Part shown: in pieces, positions 43,170 through 53,424 of the stretch
How the letters are laid out: every line of letters starts with the position of its first letter
Position numbering within the stretch: the first letter of the stretch is position 1
Assembly (NCBI GenBank): GCA_902629075.1
Contig: CACOPK010000002.1
Location: forward strand, 1 to 64,000
Length of the DNA: 64,000 nucleotides
Direction: 5' to 3'
Source of the DNA: an uncultured Pelagibacteraceae bacterium
GTDB taxonomy: Bacteria > Pseudomonadota > Alphaproteobacteria > Pelagibacterales > Pelagibacteraceae
Notes under the pieces: generated by a model
What the model saw: only the letters and a program-made list of their open reading frames with translations
Databases searched by the model: none
Told to the model about the DNA's origin: nothing
Translations under genes and position numbers: made by a program

Positions 43170-43565
43170 ATGAGTTTAAGTGACCCAATTGGAGATATGA
43201 TCGCAAGAATTAAAAACGCTAGTTTAAGAAACTATAAAAAAGTAATTATACCTGCTTCTAAATTTAAAATTAAAATTGCCGATGTTCTTAAAAACGAGGG
43301 TTTTATAATTGGTTATAAAACTGAAGATAATGATGGAAAAAACAATTTGTTAATTGATTTAAAATATAATTCTGGAAATCCTGTTATTAATTCTATTCAA
43401 AGGGTATCAAAACCAGGAAGAAGAATATTTTCTAGTGCGGAGAGTTTGCCAAAAGTTAGCAACGGTCTAGGAATAGCTATAATTTCAACTCCCAAAGGTG
43501 TAATGACTGATCAGGACGCAAGAAAAAATCAAGTTGGTGGTGAAATAATTTGTAAGGTGTTTTAA
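43170..43565 (+). CDS. rpsH: 30S ribosomal protein S8
   Basis: LSDPIGDMIARIKNA, LGIAIISTPKGVMTDQDARKNQVGGEIICKVF. Confidence 0.98.
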   Translation: MSLSDPIGDMIARIKNASLRNYKKVIIPASKFKIKIADVLKNEGFIIGYKTEDNDGKNNLLIDLKYNSGNPVINSIQRVSKPGRRIFSSAESLPKVSNGLGIAIISTPKGVMTDQDARKNQVGGEIICKVF

Positions 43566-44104
43566 TGTCTAAAATTGGTAAAATAAATATTTCAATCCCT
43601 GAAAAAGTTAAAGTTTCCATAGAAGGAAGTATGCTTAAAATGGAAGGACCTTTGGGTAAAGATAATCTTGCACTTGATGTTAATACATTTGATTTAGATA
43701 TTAAAGAAGGAAAAGAAGTTTCTATTAAACCAAAAAAAATTAATCAAGATACTAAAAGAATTTGGGGTTTAAATAGAAGTTTAATTAATAATGCAATAAA
43801 AGGTGTAAATGAAGGATATTCAAAAACCTTAGAACTTACTGGTGTAGGATTTAGAGCTGCGGTAAAAGGAAGTTCGTTAAACCTTCAAATTGGATTTAGC
43901 CATGATATAAATCATCAAATACCAGAAGGAATTAAAATAGCAGTTGAGAAACAAACTATTATAAAAATTTCAGGATCAAATAAACAATTAGTTGGTTCAG
44001 TTGCAGCTAAGATTAAATCATACAAAAAAACAGAACCATATAAAGGCAAAGGTATTAAAGAACAGGGTGAATATATATTAAAAAAAGAGGGTAAAAAGAA
44101 ATAA
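43565..44104 (+). CDS. rplF: 50S ribosomal protein L6
   Basis: [38 protein letters not shown]. Confidence 0.98.
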   Translation: MSKIGKINISIPEKVKVSIEGSMLKMEGPLGKDNLALDVNTFDLDIKEGKEVSIKPKKINQDTKRIWGLNRSLINNAIKGVNEGYSKTLELTGVGFRAAVKGSSLNLQIGFSHDINHQIPEGIKIAVEKQTIIKISGSNKQLVGSVAAKIKSYKKTEPYKGKGIKEQGEYILKKEGKKK

Positions 44105-44457
44105 TGAAACTAAGCACAAAAGATAGAAAAAGATTTAGAATTAGAAGAAAATTAAAAAGCAATAATCCAAACAAGAGGATGAGATTGACCGTATCTAGAT
44201 CGAGCAAAAATATATCTGCCCAAATAATTGATGATGCAAATAATAAAACACTTATTTCTGCAACATCTAATATAAAAGATATTAAAAATTTAAAAAAGAA
44301 TAAATCTGAATTATCTGAAATTGTTGCTTCAAAAATTGCTGAGAAAGCAAAAGAAAAAAATATTAAGAAAGTTTATTTTGATAGAGGTATATATAAATAT
44401 CACGGTAGAATTAAAATATTTGCAGAAACTTTAAGAAAGAATGGGATGGAATTTTAA
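44104..44457 (+). CDS. rplR: 50S ribosomal protein L18
   Basis: [47 protein letters not shown]. Confidence 0.97.
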   Translation: MKLSTKDRKRFRIRRKLKSNNPNKRMRLTVSRSSKNISAQIIDDANNKTLISATSNIKDIKNLKKNKSELSEIVASKIAEKAKEKNIKKVYFDRGIYKYHGRIKIFAETLRKNGMEF

Positions 44458-44459
44458 TT

Positions 44460-44963
44460 ATGGAAAAAAATAATAATGATTTTTTAGATAAATTAGTGCA
44501 TATCAATAGAATTACAAAAGTTGTTAAAGGTGGAAGAAGATTTGGTTTTTCAGCATTAGTTGTGGTAGGTAACCAAAATGGGCAAATTGGAGTTGCCCAT
44601 GCAAAAGCCAAACAGGTTCCAGATGCAATCAAAAAAGCTAATGAATTAGCAAGAAGAAAATTAATTAAAATTCCATTGAGAGATGGAAGAACAATTCATC
44701 ATGATGTTTATAGCAAAGATGGAGCTGGAAAAGTAATATTAAGAGCCGCCCCAAAAGGTACAGGAATTATCGCTGGTGGACCTATAAGATCTATATGTGA
44801 AGTTCTCGGTATAAAAGATATAGTTGCTAAATCACTTGGCACTGGAAACCCACACAATGTAATTAGAGCATGCATTAAAGCCTTAAAACAACAACATTCA
44901 CCAAAATCAATTTCGTACGCAAGAAATAAAAAAATTTCTGAGATTGTTGAGAAAAGAGGTTAA
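44460..44963 (+). CDS. rpsE: 30S ribosomal protein S5
   Basis: [46 protein letters not shown]. Confidence 0.98.
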   Translation: MEKNNNDFLDKLVHINRITKVVKGGRRFGFSALVVVGNQNGQIGVAHAKAKQVPDAIKKANELARRKLIKIPLRDGRTIHHDVYSKDGAGKVILRAAPKGTGIIAGGPIRSICEVLGIKDIVAKSLGTGNPHNVIRACIKALKQQHSPKSISYARNKKISEIVEKRG

Positions 44964-44966
44964 TTT

Positions 44967-45425
44967 ATGAAACTTAATTCAATACATAAAACAAAAGAAA
45001 CAAAAAAAAGAGTTGGAAGAGGTATTGGAAGTGGAAAAGGAAAGACATCTGGTAGAGGAGTAAAAGGACAAAAATCAAGAAGTGGCGTAGCAATTAAAAG
45101 TTTTGAAGGCGGTCAAATGCCGTTGTACAGAAGGTTACCTAAAAGAGGATTCAATGCTCTAAAAAATAATGAAAAATGTGCAATTATAAATTTAAAACAA
45201 ATCCAAATACTAATAGATAAGAAAAAAATTTCGTCTGAAACAAAAATAGATTTAAAATTATTAAAAACTAACAAAATTATAAAAAAAAATGTCACTAAAT
45301 TCAAAATTTTAGGGCTAGGAGATATTAAACAAAAAGTAAATATTGATAGCAGTTTGTTATCAAAAAACGCAAAAACAAAACTTTCTAAATCTGGATCATC
45401 ATTTATTTCTAAAAATAACTCTTAA
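44967..45425 (+). CDS. rplO: 50S ribosomal protein L15
   Basis: [44 protein letters not shown]. Confidence 0.97.
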   Translation: MKLNSIHKTKETKKRVGRGIGSGKGKTSGRGVKGQKSRSGVAIKSFEGGQMPLYRRLPKRGFNALKNNEKCAIINLKQIQILIDKKKISSETKIDLKLLKTNKIIKKNVTKFKILGLGDIKQKVNIDSSLLSKNAKTKLSKSGSSFISKNNS

Positions 45426-46702
45426 TGAGCGCTAGTAATCAAAACGACCTAAGAAATAGAATATTTTTTACGATATTTATTTTAGCAATTTATAGATTAG
45501 GTACTTTTGTTCCATTGCCAGGAATTGATCCAAATCAATTGCAAATTTTAATGGAAGGTAATCAAAAAGGATTACTTGGTATGTTTAATGTTTTTGCAGG
45601 TGGAGCAATCAGTAGAATGGCAATTTTTGCTCTAGGTATTATGCCATATATTTCCTCATCAATTATAGTTCAGCTATTAACAGGAGTTTCTGATTACTTC
45701 AAAAATCTAAAATCTCAAGGAGAAAAAGGTAGACAGAAAATTACTCAAATAACAAGATATGGAACAGTATTATTGGCAACAGTACAGGGATACGGTCTTT
45801 CGGTAGGATTAGAGTCTTCAGCTAATTTAGTAATAAATCCCGGAATATTTTTTAAAATATCAACAGTTACAACAATTGTAGCCGGCACAATGTTTCTAAT
45901 GTGGTTGGGTGAGCAAATTACACAAAGAGGAATTGGAAACGGTATATCTTTAATCATATTTTCAGGAATAGTTGCTGAAATACCTAGGGCTTTAGCAACA
46001 ACATTTGAGTTAGGACGAACAGGAGCATTATCGACAGTAATAATAATTTCAATTTTTATTATATTAATTTTAACAATAATGTTTATAGTTTTTATGGAAA
46101 GAGCTTTAAGAAAAATTCCTATAAATTATCCTAAAAGACAAGTTGGTAATAAAATTTATGGTGGGGACTCATCTCATTTACCTTTAAAAATTAATTCAGC
46201 TGGCGTTATACCTGCAATATTTGCATCAGCTTTGCTTTTATTGCCAATAACATTTTCTAATTTTAATATTTCTGAAAATGAAACATTTTTAAATATAGCT
46301 TCATTTTTCTCTCAAGGGCAACCGCTTTACATGTTATTATATGCTTCAGGAATTATATTTTTTACATTTTTCTATACGTCTATTACATTTAATCCAAATG
46401 AAACTGCTGAAAATTTAAGAAAGTATGGCGGGTTTATACCTGGTATTAGACCTGGTGAAAGTACAGCATTATATATTGAGAATATCTTAACAAAATTAAC
46501 TACCATTGGCGCTATGTATTTAACTCTGGTGTGTTTGATGCCAGAATTTTTAATTGCAAATTACCCAATCCCTTTTTACTTAGGGGGAACGTCAATATTA
46601 ATAGTTGTTGTAGTAGCAATTGATACAGTCACGCAAATACAAACAAGATTAATGAGCTCTCAATATGAGCAACTGATTAAAAAAACTCAATTTGGAAAAT
46701 AA
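45425..46702 (+). CDS. secY: Preprotein translocase subunit SecY
   Basis: 425 aa; LAIYRLGTFVPLPGIDP, LGIMPYISSSIIVQLL, GGFIPGIRPGESTALYIE. Confidence 0.98.
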   Translation: MSASNQNDLRNRIFFTIFILAIYRLGTFVPLPGIDPNQLQILMEGNQKGLLGMFNVFAGGAISRMAIFALGIMPYISSSIIVQLLTGVSDYFKNLKSQGEKGRQKITQITRYGTVLLATVQGYGLSVGLESSANLVINPGIFFKISTVTTIVAGTMFLMWLGEQITQRGIGNGISLIIFSGIVAEIPRALATTFELGRTGALSTVIIISIFIILILTIMFIVFMERALRKIPINYPKRQVGNKIYGGDSSHLPLKINSAGVIPAIFASALLLLPITFSNFNISENETFLNIASFFSQGQPLYMLLYASGIIFFTFFYTSITFNPNETAENLRKYGGFIPGIRPGESTALYIENILTKLTTIGAMYLTLVCLMPEFLIANYPIPFYLGGTSILIVVVVAIDTVTQIQTRLMSSQYEQLIKKTQFGK

Positions 46703-47266
46703 GTGAATATTATTTTATTCGGTCCACCAGGCGCTGGTAAAGGCACTCAATCAAAATATTTAGTAAAAAAAATAAATGGTTTACAGATTTCAACAGGCGA
46801 TATGTTAAGAGATGAAATTAAAAATGAAACAGATATTGGCAAAACGATTATTAATGACATGAATGATGGAAAGTTTGTAAGTGATGAAATTGTAAATAAA
46901 CTGATTAAAAATATAATATCCAACCCTAAAAATAAAGATAAATTAATATTTGATGGATATCCTAGGTCAATAAGTCAGGCAAAAAATTTAGATATTTTAT
47001 TAAATGATACAAATCAAAAAATAGATTTCATTTTTTTCCTCAATGTTAATAAAGACACAATTATAGAAAGAATAAAAAAAAGAAAAATTTTAGAAAATAG
47101 ATTAGATGATGAGTTAAATACTATGCTTAATAGATATGATACTTATATTAAAACAACCAAACCAGTCTTAAATTTCTATTCTAAAAATCCAAATTTTCAT
47201 GAGATTGATGGAACTCTTGAAATTGATGAAATTACTAGAAAAATAGACACTTTTATCAATGTTTAA
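46703..47266 (+). CDS. adk: Adenylate kinase (short form)
   Basis: IILFGPPGAGKGTQSKYL P-loop, LIFDGYPRSISQA; GTG start; no LID zinc insertion. Confidence 0.97.
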   Translation: MNIILFGPPGAGKGTQSKYLVKKINGLQISTGDMLRDEIKNETDIGKTIINDMNDGKFVSDEIVNKLIKNIISNPKNKDKLIFDGYPRSISQAKNLDILLNDTNQKIDFIFFLNVNKDTIIERIKKRKILENRLDDELNTMLNRYDTYIKTTKPVLNFYSKNPNFHEIDGTLEIDEITRKIDTFINV

Positions 47267-47270
47267 GACG

Positions 47271-47298
47271 TTGACATTGATTAAACTTATTATATAAA
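47271..47298 (+). promoter_or_regulatory. Putative promoter for rpsM-rpsK-rpoA-rplQ (TTGACA-16-TATAAA)
   Basis: TTGACA 47271-47276, 16-nt spacer, TATAAA 47293-47298, in the 56-nt gap after adk. Confidence 0.6.
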
Positions 47299-47322
47299 AG
47301 GCACAATTTTATCACATAAATT

Positions 47323-47706
47323 ATGGCTCGTATTGCAGGTGTAAATATTCCACAGAATAAATTGGTTCACATCGGACTAACCTACATATATGGAATTGGC
47401 AATAAGTTTTCTTCTCAAATTTGTAAAGCCTTAAATATACCTTCTTCAAAAAGAGTTAACGAATTAACTGATGATGAAATTCTCAAAATAAGAGAGTTTA
47501 TAGATGGCAATTTTACAGTAGAAGGTGATTTAAGAAGAGACAACTCTTTAAGTATAAAAAGGCTCATTGATTTAGCTTGTTACAGAGGTACTAGACATAA
47601 AAAAAAATTGCCAGTTAGAGGTCAAAGAACTAGATGTAACGCAAGAACAAGAAAAGGAAAAGCAATAGCTATTGCAGGAAAAAAATTAACCCCACTAAAA
47701 AAATAA
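47323..47706 (+). CDS. rpsM: 30S ribosomal protein S13
   Basis: [53 protein letters not shown]. Confidence 0.98.
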   Translation: MARIAGVNIPQNKLVHIGLTYIYGIGNKFSSQICKALNIPSSKRVNELTDDEILKIREFIDGNFTVEGDLRRDNSLSIKRLIDLACYRGTRHKKKLPVRGQRTRCNARTRKGKAIAIAGKKLTPLKK

Positions 47707-47709
47707 AGC

Positions 47710-48159
47710 ATGTCTAAAGAAGAAGTTAAAAAAAAAATATCAAATAAAGAAGAAGCAGAAAAAGAAACGTCTAGTAAAAAAACTTATACAAAAAAAAAGA
47801 AAGTTAAAAAGAATATATTAAATGGTATTGCTTATGTTCAATCAACATTTAACAATACAATTGTGTCAATAGCAGATACAAAAGGAAATGTAATATCTTG
47901 GGCTTCTGCAGGTCAAAAAGGTTTTAAAGGTTCAAGAAAATCTACACCATATGCAGCCCAAGTAGCTGCAGACGCTGCAGCTTTAAAAGCTTTGGATTGT
48001 GGAATGAAAACACTATCGGTTGAAGTTAAAGGTCCTGGTTCAGGAAGAGAAACTGCTTTGAGAGCATTACAAGCTAGAGGTTTTAAAATAACTTCAATAA
48101 AAGATACTACACCAATGCCTCATAATGGTACCCGGCCACCAAAAAAAAGGAGAGTTTAA
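47710..48159 (+). CDS. rpsK: 30S ribosomal protein S11 with Lys/Glu-rich N-terminal extension
   Basis: [46 protein letters not shown]. Confidence 0.97.
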   Translation: MSKEEVKKKISNKEEAEKETSSKKTYTKKKKVKKNILNGIAYVQSTFNNTIVSIADTKGNVISWASAGQKGFKGSRKSTPYAAQVAADAAALKALDCGMKTLSVEVKGPGSGRETALRALQARGFKITSIKDTTPMPHNGTRPPKKRRV

Positions 48160-48160
48160 A

Positions 48161-49189
48161 ATGGAAACGACTAATGTTAATTTAAAAAATTGGAAATCAT
48201 TAATTAAACCGTCAAAAATAGACGTAGACCAAAACGAAGATAAAACTTTTGCAAAAGTCACAGCGGAACCATTAGAAAAAGGTTATGGTTTAACTATTGG
48301 TAACTCTTTAAGAAGAATTTTGTTATCTTCTATAAGAGGCGCAGCTGTAACTGCTATTCAGATTGATGGAGTACAACATGAATATAGCTCTATTAAAGGC
48401 GTTAGAGAAGATGTAACTGATATAGTCTTAAATATAAAATCATTAGCTTTAAAAAGTAACGCAGAAGGTAATAAAAAACTAATTTTAGATGCCAAAGGCC
48501 CTGGAGAAATAAAAGCTTCACAGATAAACCCTGTTACAGATATTGAAATATTAAATCCTGATTTAGTGATATGTAATCTTGATGAAAATACAAATTTCCA
48601 TATGGAGTTATTTGTAGGCAATGGCAAGGGGTATGTTTCTGCTGAATTAAATAAACCAGAAGAGCCACCGTTAGGATTAATTCCAATCGACTCACTATTT
48701 AGTCCTGTAAAAAAAGTTTCATATTCTGTTAGCACAGCTAGAGAAGGAAAAGCCTTAGATTATGATAAATTAACTATGGAAATAGAAACAAATGGATCAA
48801 TAACCGCTGAAGATGCATTAGCATATTCAGCAAGAATTTTTCAAGATCAATTAGGTATGTTTATTAATTTCGATGAACCGCAAGAAATTAAAATTCAAGA
48901 TCAGCCAAAAGAGCCTGAGTTTAATCAAAATCTTTTAAGAAAAGTTGATGAACTGGAGTTATCAGTGAGGTCTATGAATTGTTTAAAAAATGATAATATA
49001 ATTTATATTGGAGATTTAGTTCAAAAATCAGAAGGAGAGATGCTTAGAACACCAAATTTCGGTAGAAAGTCTTTGAATGAGATAAAAGAAGTTTTAAGTG
49101 GAATGTCACTTTATTTAGGCATGGAAATTCCAAACTGGCCTCCAGATAATATAGCTGAATTGTCCAAAAAATTAGAGGATGCAATTTAA
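48161..49189 (+). CDS. rpoA: DNA-directed RNA polymerase subunit alpha
   Basis: [35 protein letters not shown]-terminal [15 protein letters not shown]. Start moved to ATG 48161, preceded by AAGGAGAG; the track start (48125) lies inside rpsK. Confidence 0.98.
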   Translation: METTNVNLKNWKSLIKPSKIDVDQNEDKTFAKVTAEPLEKGYGLTIGNSLRRILLSSIRGAAVTAIQIDGVQHEYSSIKGVREDVTDIVLNIKSLALKSNAEGNKKLILDAKGPGEIKASQINPVTDIEILNPDLVICNLDENTNFHMELFVGNGKGYVSAELNKPEEPPLGLIPIDSLFSPVKKVSYSVSTAREGKALDYDKLTMEIETNGSITAEDALAYSARIFQDQLGMFINFDEPQEIKIQDQPKEPEFNQNLLRKVDELELSVRSMNCLKNDNIIYIGDLVQKSEGEMLRTPNFGRKSLNEIKEVLSGMSLYLGMEIPNWPPDNIAELSKKLEDAI

Positions 49190-49194
49190 ATTAA

Positions 49195-49635
49195 ATGAGA
49201 CATAAATTTGGTCATAAAAAATTAAACAGAACATCTGAACATAGAAAAGCATTGATTAAAAACATGCTAAATTCATTAGTTAAATATGAACAAATAACTA
49301 CAACACTCCCTAAAGCAAAAGTACTTAGACCAGAAGCGGAAAAATTAATTACAATTGGTAAAAAAGATAATCTTGCTAACACAAAAAGATTAGTTTCAAA
49401 GTTACAGAATATTCAAACTGTAAACAAAGTAAGAAAAACTTTATCAAAAAGATATGAGGCTAGAAAAGGAGGTTATACACGTATTATCAAAGCAGGATAT
49501 AGATATGGAGATAACGCGCCAATGGCTATAATTGAATTTGTTGATAGAGATGTTGAGGCAAAAAAAGTAGATAGAAAAAAAGTTAAAACAGAAGATAAGA
49601 GCAAAGAACAGCCACCAGACCAAAAAACCGCATAA
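49195..49635 (+). CDS. rplQ: 50S ribosomal protein L17 with polar C-terminal extension
   Basis: MRHKFGHKKLNRTSEHRKALIKNMLNSLVKYEQITTTLPKAK. Confidence 0.98.
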   Translation: MRHKFGHKKLNRTSEHRKALIKNMLNSLVKYEQITTTLPKAKVLRPEAEKLITIGKKDNLANTKRLVSKLQNIQTVNKVRKTLSKRYEARKGGYTRIIKAGYRYGDNAPMAIIEFVDRDVEAKKVDRKKVKTEDKSKEQPPDQKTA

Positions 49636-49651
49636 AAATTAATTAAACCTT

Positions 49652-50557
49652 ATGACAAAGGTTATTAAAATAGATTATAATTCCATTGGGCTAAGAATTG
49701 ACAAATGGATTAAAATTAATTTAATCAAAATTCCACAAAGTTTGATTGAAAAAGATTTAAGACAAGGCAAGATTAAAGTAAATAATAAAAAAATTAAAAG
49801 TTCTTATAAATTAAAAAAATCAGATAAAATATACTTATATAATTTTTCCTATAAAGATTTCATTAAAAAAAAAATAAAATTTATTCCTAAAAAAGATACC
49901 ATTAAAGATGCTGAAGATAATATAATTGAAAATAATTCAAACTTTATTGTCATAAATAAAAAATCTGGCCTTCCTGTTCAAGGTGGAACAAAAGTAAAAG
50001 AAAATATTATAGATATTTTTACTAATCATCATTATTTTGAAAAAACTCGCCCATATATTGTTCATAGAATAGATAAAGATACATCTGGTGTTTTAATAAT
50101 AGCAAAAAATCGTGAAACAGCTCAGCAACTAACAAGTTTATTTAGAATAAGAAAAATTTATAAAACATATTTGGCGATTTCATTTGGTCAATTAGATAAA
50201 AATAGGAATATTATTGATAATAATTTAATTAGATACGATGGTGATAAAAAAATTATTGAAAGAGCAATAACGCATTGTAGTAAAATCGACAGTAGTGCAA
50301 ACTATACTTTATTCAAGTTAAAACCAATAACTGGCAGAAAGCATCAGATTCGTAAACATCTCATTGATTTAAATTGTCCAATAGTGGGAGATCAAAAGTA
50401 TTTCATTAAAAAACCAAAAAAAAATGTGCAGTTATTGCTTCATGCTTATGAAATTAAATTTATTTTAAATAACAAAAAATATACATTTAGAGCTGATCTC
50501 CCTGATTATTTTACCAATTTTTTAATTAAAAATAATTTGAAACAGAAAGATTTTTAA
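49652..50557 (+). CDS. RluA/RluC-family pseudouridine synthase
   Basis: S4-like N-terminus, VHRIDKDTSGVLIIAKN catalytic motif, GRKHQIRKHL. Confidence 0.92.
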   Translation: MTKVIKIDYNSIGLRIDKWIKINLIKIPQSLIEKDLRQGKIKVNNKKIKSSYKLKKSDKIYLYNFSYKDFIKKKIKFIPKKDTIKDAEDNIIENNSNFIVINKKSGLPVQGGTKVKENIIDIFTNHHYFEKTRPYIVHRIDKDTSGVLIIAKNRETAQQLTSLFRIRKIYKTYLAISFGQLDKNRNIIDNNLIRYDGDKKIIERAITHCSKIDSSANYTLFKLKPITGRKHQIRKHLIDLNCPIVGDQKYFIKKPKKNVQLLLHAYEIKFILNNKKYTFRADLPDYFTNFLIKNNLKQKDF

Positions 50558-51158
50558 TTAAATTTTTTTGCAATTGATTTACAAATTGAGAGTAATTGAT
50601 TGTAGTCAATTCCTTTAGTTTAACTAATTTACTGTTTGAAATTCCACATGGAATAATTTTTTTAAATATATCTAAATTATTATTTACATTAATTGAGAAT
50701 CCATGGTAGGTAACCCACTTCCTTACTTTAACTCCTATAGCAGCAATTTTTTTATTCTTACCTTTATGGTTAACCCATATTCCAATATTTTTTCTATCAC
50801 TATAACTTGTAATTTTAAATTCTCTTAAAGTATCTATTATTGAGTTTTCTAAAGTAATTATATATTTTCTAATATCTTTCTTTCTTTTTGATAAATCTAT
50901 AACTAGATAACATATTAATTGACCTGGAGAATGACAGGTAATTTTTCCTCCCCTAGAAGTTTTAATTACTTTAATTGATTTATCTAAAATATCAGATGTT
51001 TTAAAACCAGTCCCTCCGGTAAAAATTTCTCGATGCTCTAAAAACCAAATTAATTCTTTTTCTTTATTATTTAATATATTATCTAATCTTTTTTCCATTA
51101 TTTGAATTGCATCATTATATTCTACTGGTTTTACTGATTTTTTTATCTCTATACTCAT
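50526..51158 (-). CDS. lipB: Octanoyltransferase
   Basis: RGGKITCHSPGQLICYLVIDL, GIWVNHKGKNKKIAAIGVKVRKWVTYHGFSINV, IIPCGI. Confidence 0.95.
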   Translation of the reverse strand: MSIEIKKSVKPVEYNDAIQIMEKRLDNILNNKEKELIWFLEHREIFTGGTGFKTSDILDKSIKVIKTSRGGKITCHSPGQLICYLVIDLSKRKKDIRKYIITLENSIIDTLREFKITSYSDRKNIGIWVNHKGKNKKIAAIGVKVRKWVTYHGFSINVNNNLDIFKKIIPCGISNSKLVKLKELTTINYSQFVNQLQKNLIKNLSVSNYF

Positions 51159-51210
51159 ATTAAATTTGTAATATAAGGATATCGCTCAAAAAATACTAGG
51201 AATATCAGCC

Positions 51211-52587
51211 ATGAGTTTAATAAAAAAAAGTAAAGATAAAATTGTAAATTTTGAATTTAATAAAGAGTATATAAAAGTAATTACTGAAAAAATATCCAGT
51301 AGTGACGCAGATTTTATAAATAATTCTTTTAAAGAAATGCATCCAGCAGATGCTGCGGATATAATTGAACATTTATCTCAGGATGATAGAGAAAAATTAA
51401 TTAAATTAAGCAACTTTAAGATTGATCCATCAATATTTATTGAACTTAATGAAGCAATCCAAACCGAAATTACTAAATATTTGTCAAACGAAAGTATTGT
51501 TTTTATTTTAAAAAACCTAGATTCGGATGATGCAATTAAAATTTTAGAAAATCTAGATGAGAAAAATAAAAATGATATACTAGGATCACTTCCACCTAAA
51601 GATAGATTCGTTTTACTAGAGAGCTTAAGTTATCCAGAGGACAGCGCTGCTAGAATTATGCAAAGACAGTTTACGGCTATACCTAGCAATTGGTCAGTAG
51701 GTCAAACCATTGACTATTTAAGGGAAAATAGAGATTTACCAGAAGAATTTTTAGAAATTTTTATAGTAGATAATGAATTTAAACCCATTGGAACGGTTCC
51801 TTCCTCTAAAGTATTAAGAACTCCTAGAGATGCTAAAATGATTTCAATTACAAATGAAACACAATTTTTAATACCAGTAGACATGGACCGAGAAGAAGTC
51901 GGTAGGATGTTTGAAAATTATAATCTTAATTCTGCAAGTGTAGTAGATAAAAATAATAAATTGGTAGGAATGATAACGAATGATGATGTATTAACAGTGC
52001 TAGCCGAGGAAGCTGAGGAAGACGCTCTTAGACTAGCTGGTGTTGGAGATGAAGAAATTACCGATGGTATTTTTACAAAGACAAAAAGAAGATTTAATTG
52101 GTTATTATTAAATTTATTTACGGCATTTTTAGCAACTTGGGTAATTAGTATATTTGGTGCCACGATAGAACAAATGGTTGCTCTTGCTTTTTTGATGCCA
52201 ATAGTAGCTTCTATGGGTGGAAATGCAGGAATGCAAACATTAGCAGTTACTGTTAGAGCTATAGCAACTAATGATTTAACAGAAAATAATTTTTCTCAAA
52301 ATATATTGAAAGAATTTTCAATAGGTATTTTGAATGGTATTATATTTGCTTTAATAAGTGCAGCTATAGTTCAGTTATGGTTCAAGGATGCAATCTTGTC
52401 GTTAATTATATCTGTATCAATGGTTCTAAACATGATAGTTGCTGGCTTGTTTGGAATTTTAATTCCAATAGGTTTAAAAAAATTTAAAGTAGATCCAGCA
52501 ATAGCATCAAGTGTATTTGTAACAACAATAACCGACGTTATAGGTTTCTTATCTTTTCTTGGAATTGGTGCTTACTTTTTTTACTAG
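51211..52587 (+). CDS. mgtE: Magnesium transporter MgtE
   Basis: MgtE N-domain (MHPADAADIIEHLSQDDREKLIK), CBS region, C-terminal TM domain PIVASMGGNAGMQTLAVTVRAIA. Confidence 0.95.
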   Translation: MSLIKKSKDKIVNFEFNKEYIKVITEKISSSDADFINNSFKEMHPADAADIIEHLSQDDREKLIKLSNFKIDPSIFIELNEAIQTEITKYLSNESIVFILKNLDSDDAIKILENLDEKNKNDILGSLPPKDRFVLLESLSYPEDSAARIMQRQFTAIPSNWSVGQTIDYLRENRDLPEEFLEIFIVDNEFKPIGTVPSSKVLRTPRDAKMISITNETQFLIPVDMDREEVGRMFENYNLNSASVVDKNNKLVGMITNDDVLTVLAEEAEEDALRLAGVGDEEITDGIFTKTKRRFNWLLLNLFTAFLATWVISIFGATIEQMVALAFLMPIVASMGGNAGMQTLAVTVRAIATNDLTENNFSQNILKEFSIGILNGIIFALISAAIVQLWFKDAILSLIISVSMVLNMIVAGLFGILIPIGLKKFKVDPAIASSVFVTTITDVIGFLSFLGIGAYFFY

Positions 52588-53397
52588 TTAAAAATTATCT
52601 ATTAAACGAACATTTCCCTGCTTATAAGCAATAAAAATTTTAAAATTCTTTTTTGTAAACTTTTTAGACAAATTTTGTGAATTACGAATTTCAAAATATT
52701 CAACTTTGTCACATAACAATTTTATTTTTAACAAATATGATTCAAGCAGCTTACTATCACTAAACTTATATGTAATTCGTCTTTTAAAATTATATAATAT
52801 TTTTGAAATATTTTCAGAATTTTTTAGCGATTTTTTATTAAGCAAAATATTTCTAGATGATAAAGGTAATTTATTTTTATTTCTTATAGTTTTGCAACCA
52901 ACGATTTTGGTTTTAAATTTATTTTGTAAATACTTTTTTATTAAAAAAATTTGTTGATAATCTTTTTCTCCTAAATACATAAATTTTGCATTTATATTTT
53001 CCAAAAGTCTATTAATAACTGCTAGAACCCCTTCAAAATGTCCGATTCGACGTCTTGCACATAATACTTTATCTTTTTTTGAAATCTTAATTTTCCTTTT
53101 AATTCCTTTATTATAAATTTCATTATTATTTGGAACAAAAACATAATCGACACCTAGCTTTCTTAAAATAGAAATATCCTTATCAATGTTTCGTGGATAT
53201 CTATTAAAATCTTTTTTTTCGTTAAACTGTGTAGGATTTACATAAATACTAACTAGAACTTTTCTTAATTTAAATTTTGCTTTTTTAATTAAATATATAT
53301 GTCCTTTATGAAGAGAACCCATAGTAGGCACGAATCCAATATTTTTATTAAAATTTAATTCCCTATTTAAAACATTAAAGCTTTTAATAATTTTCAT
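52588..53397 (-). CDS. panC: Pantothenate synthetase
   Basis: IGFVPTMGSLHKGHIYLIKKA, SIYVNPTQFNEKKDF, LGEKDYQQIFLIK. Confidence 0.94.
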   Translation of the reverse strand: MKIIKSFNVLNRELNFNKNIGFVPTMGSLHKGHIYLIKKAKFKLRKVLVSIYVNPTQFNEKKDFNRYPRNIDKDISILRKLGVDYVFVPNNNEIYNKGIKRKIKISKKDKVLCARRRIGHFEGVLAVINRLLENINAKFMYLGEKDYQQIFLIKKYLQNKFKTKIVGCKTIRNKNKLPLSSRNILLNKKSLKNSENISKILYNFKRRITYKFSDSKLLESYLLKIKLLCDKVEYFEIRNSQNLSKKFTKKNFKIFIAYKQGNVRLIDNF

Positions 53398-53424
53398 TTA
53401 TGATACTTGATTAAATAATACATT

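Noticed and set aside
48125-48160. N-terminal extension of the rpoA ORF ([12 protein letters not shown])
   Set aside because: Lies in rpsK coding sequence; ATG 48161 has a good Shine-Dalgarno sequence (AAGGAGAG).
51159-51210. Possible M-box (Mg2+) riboswitch upstream of mgtE
   Set aside because: Only 52 nt separate lipB and mgtE, too short for an M-box, and no recognisable core.
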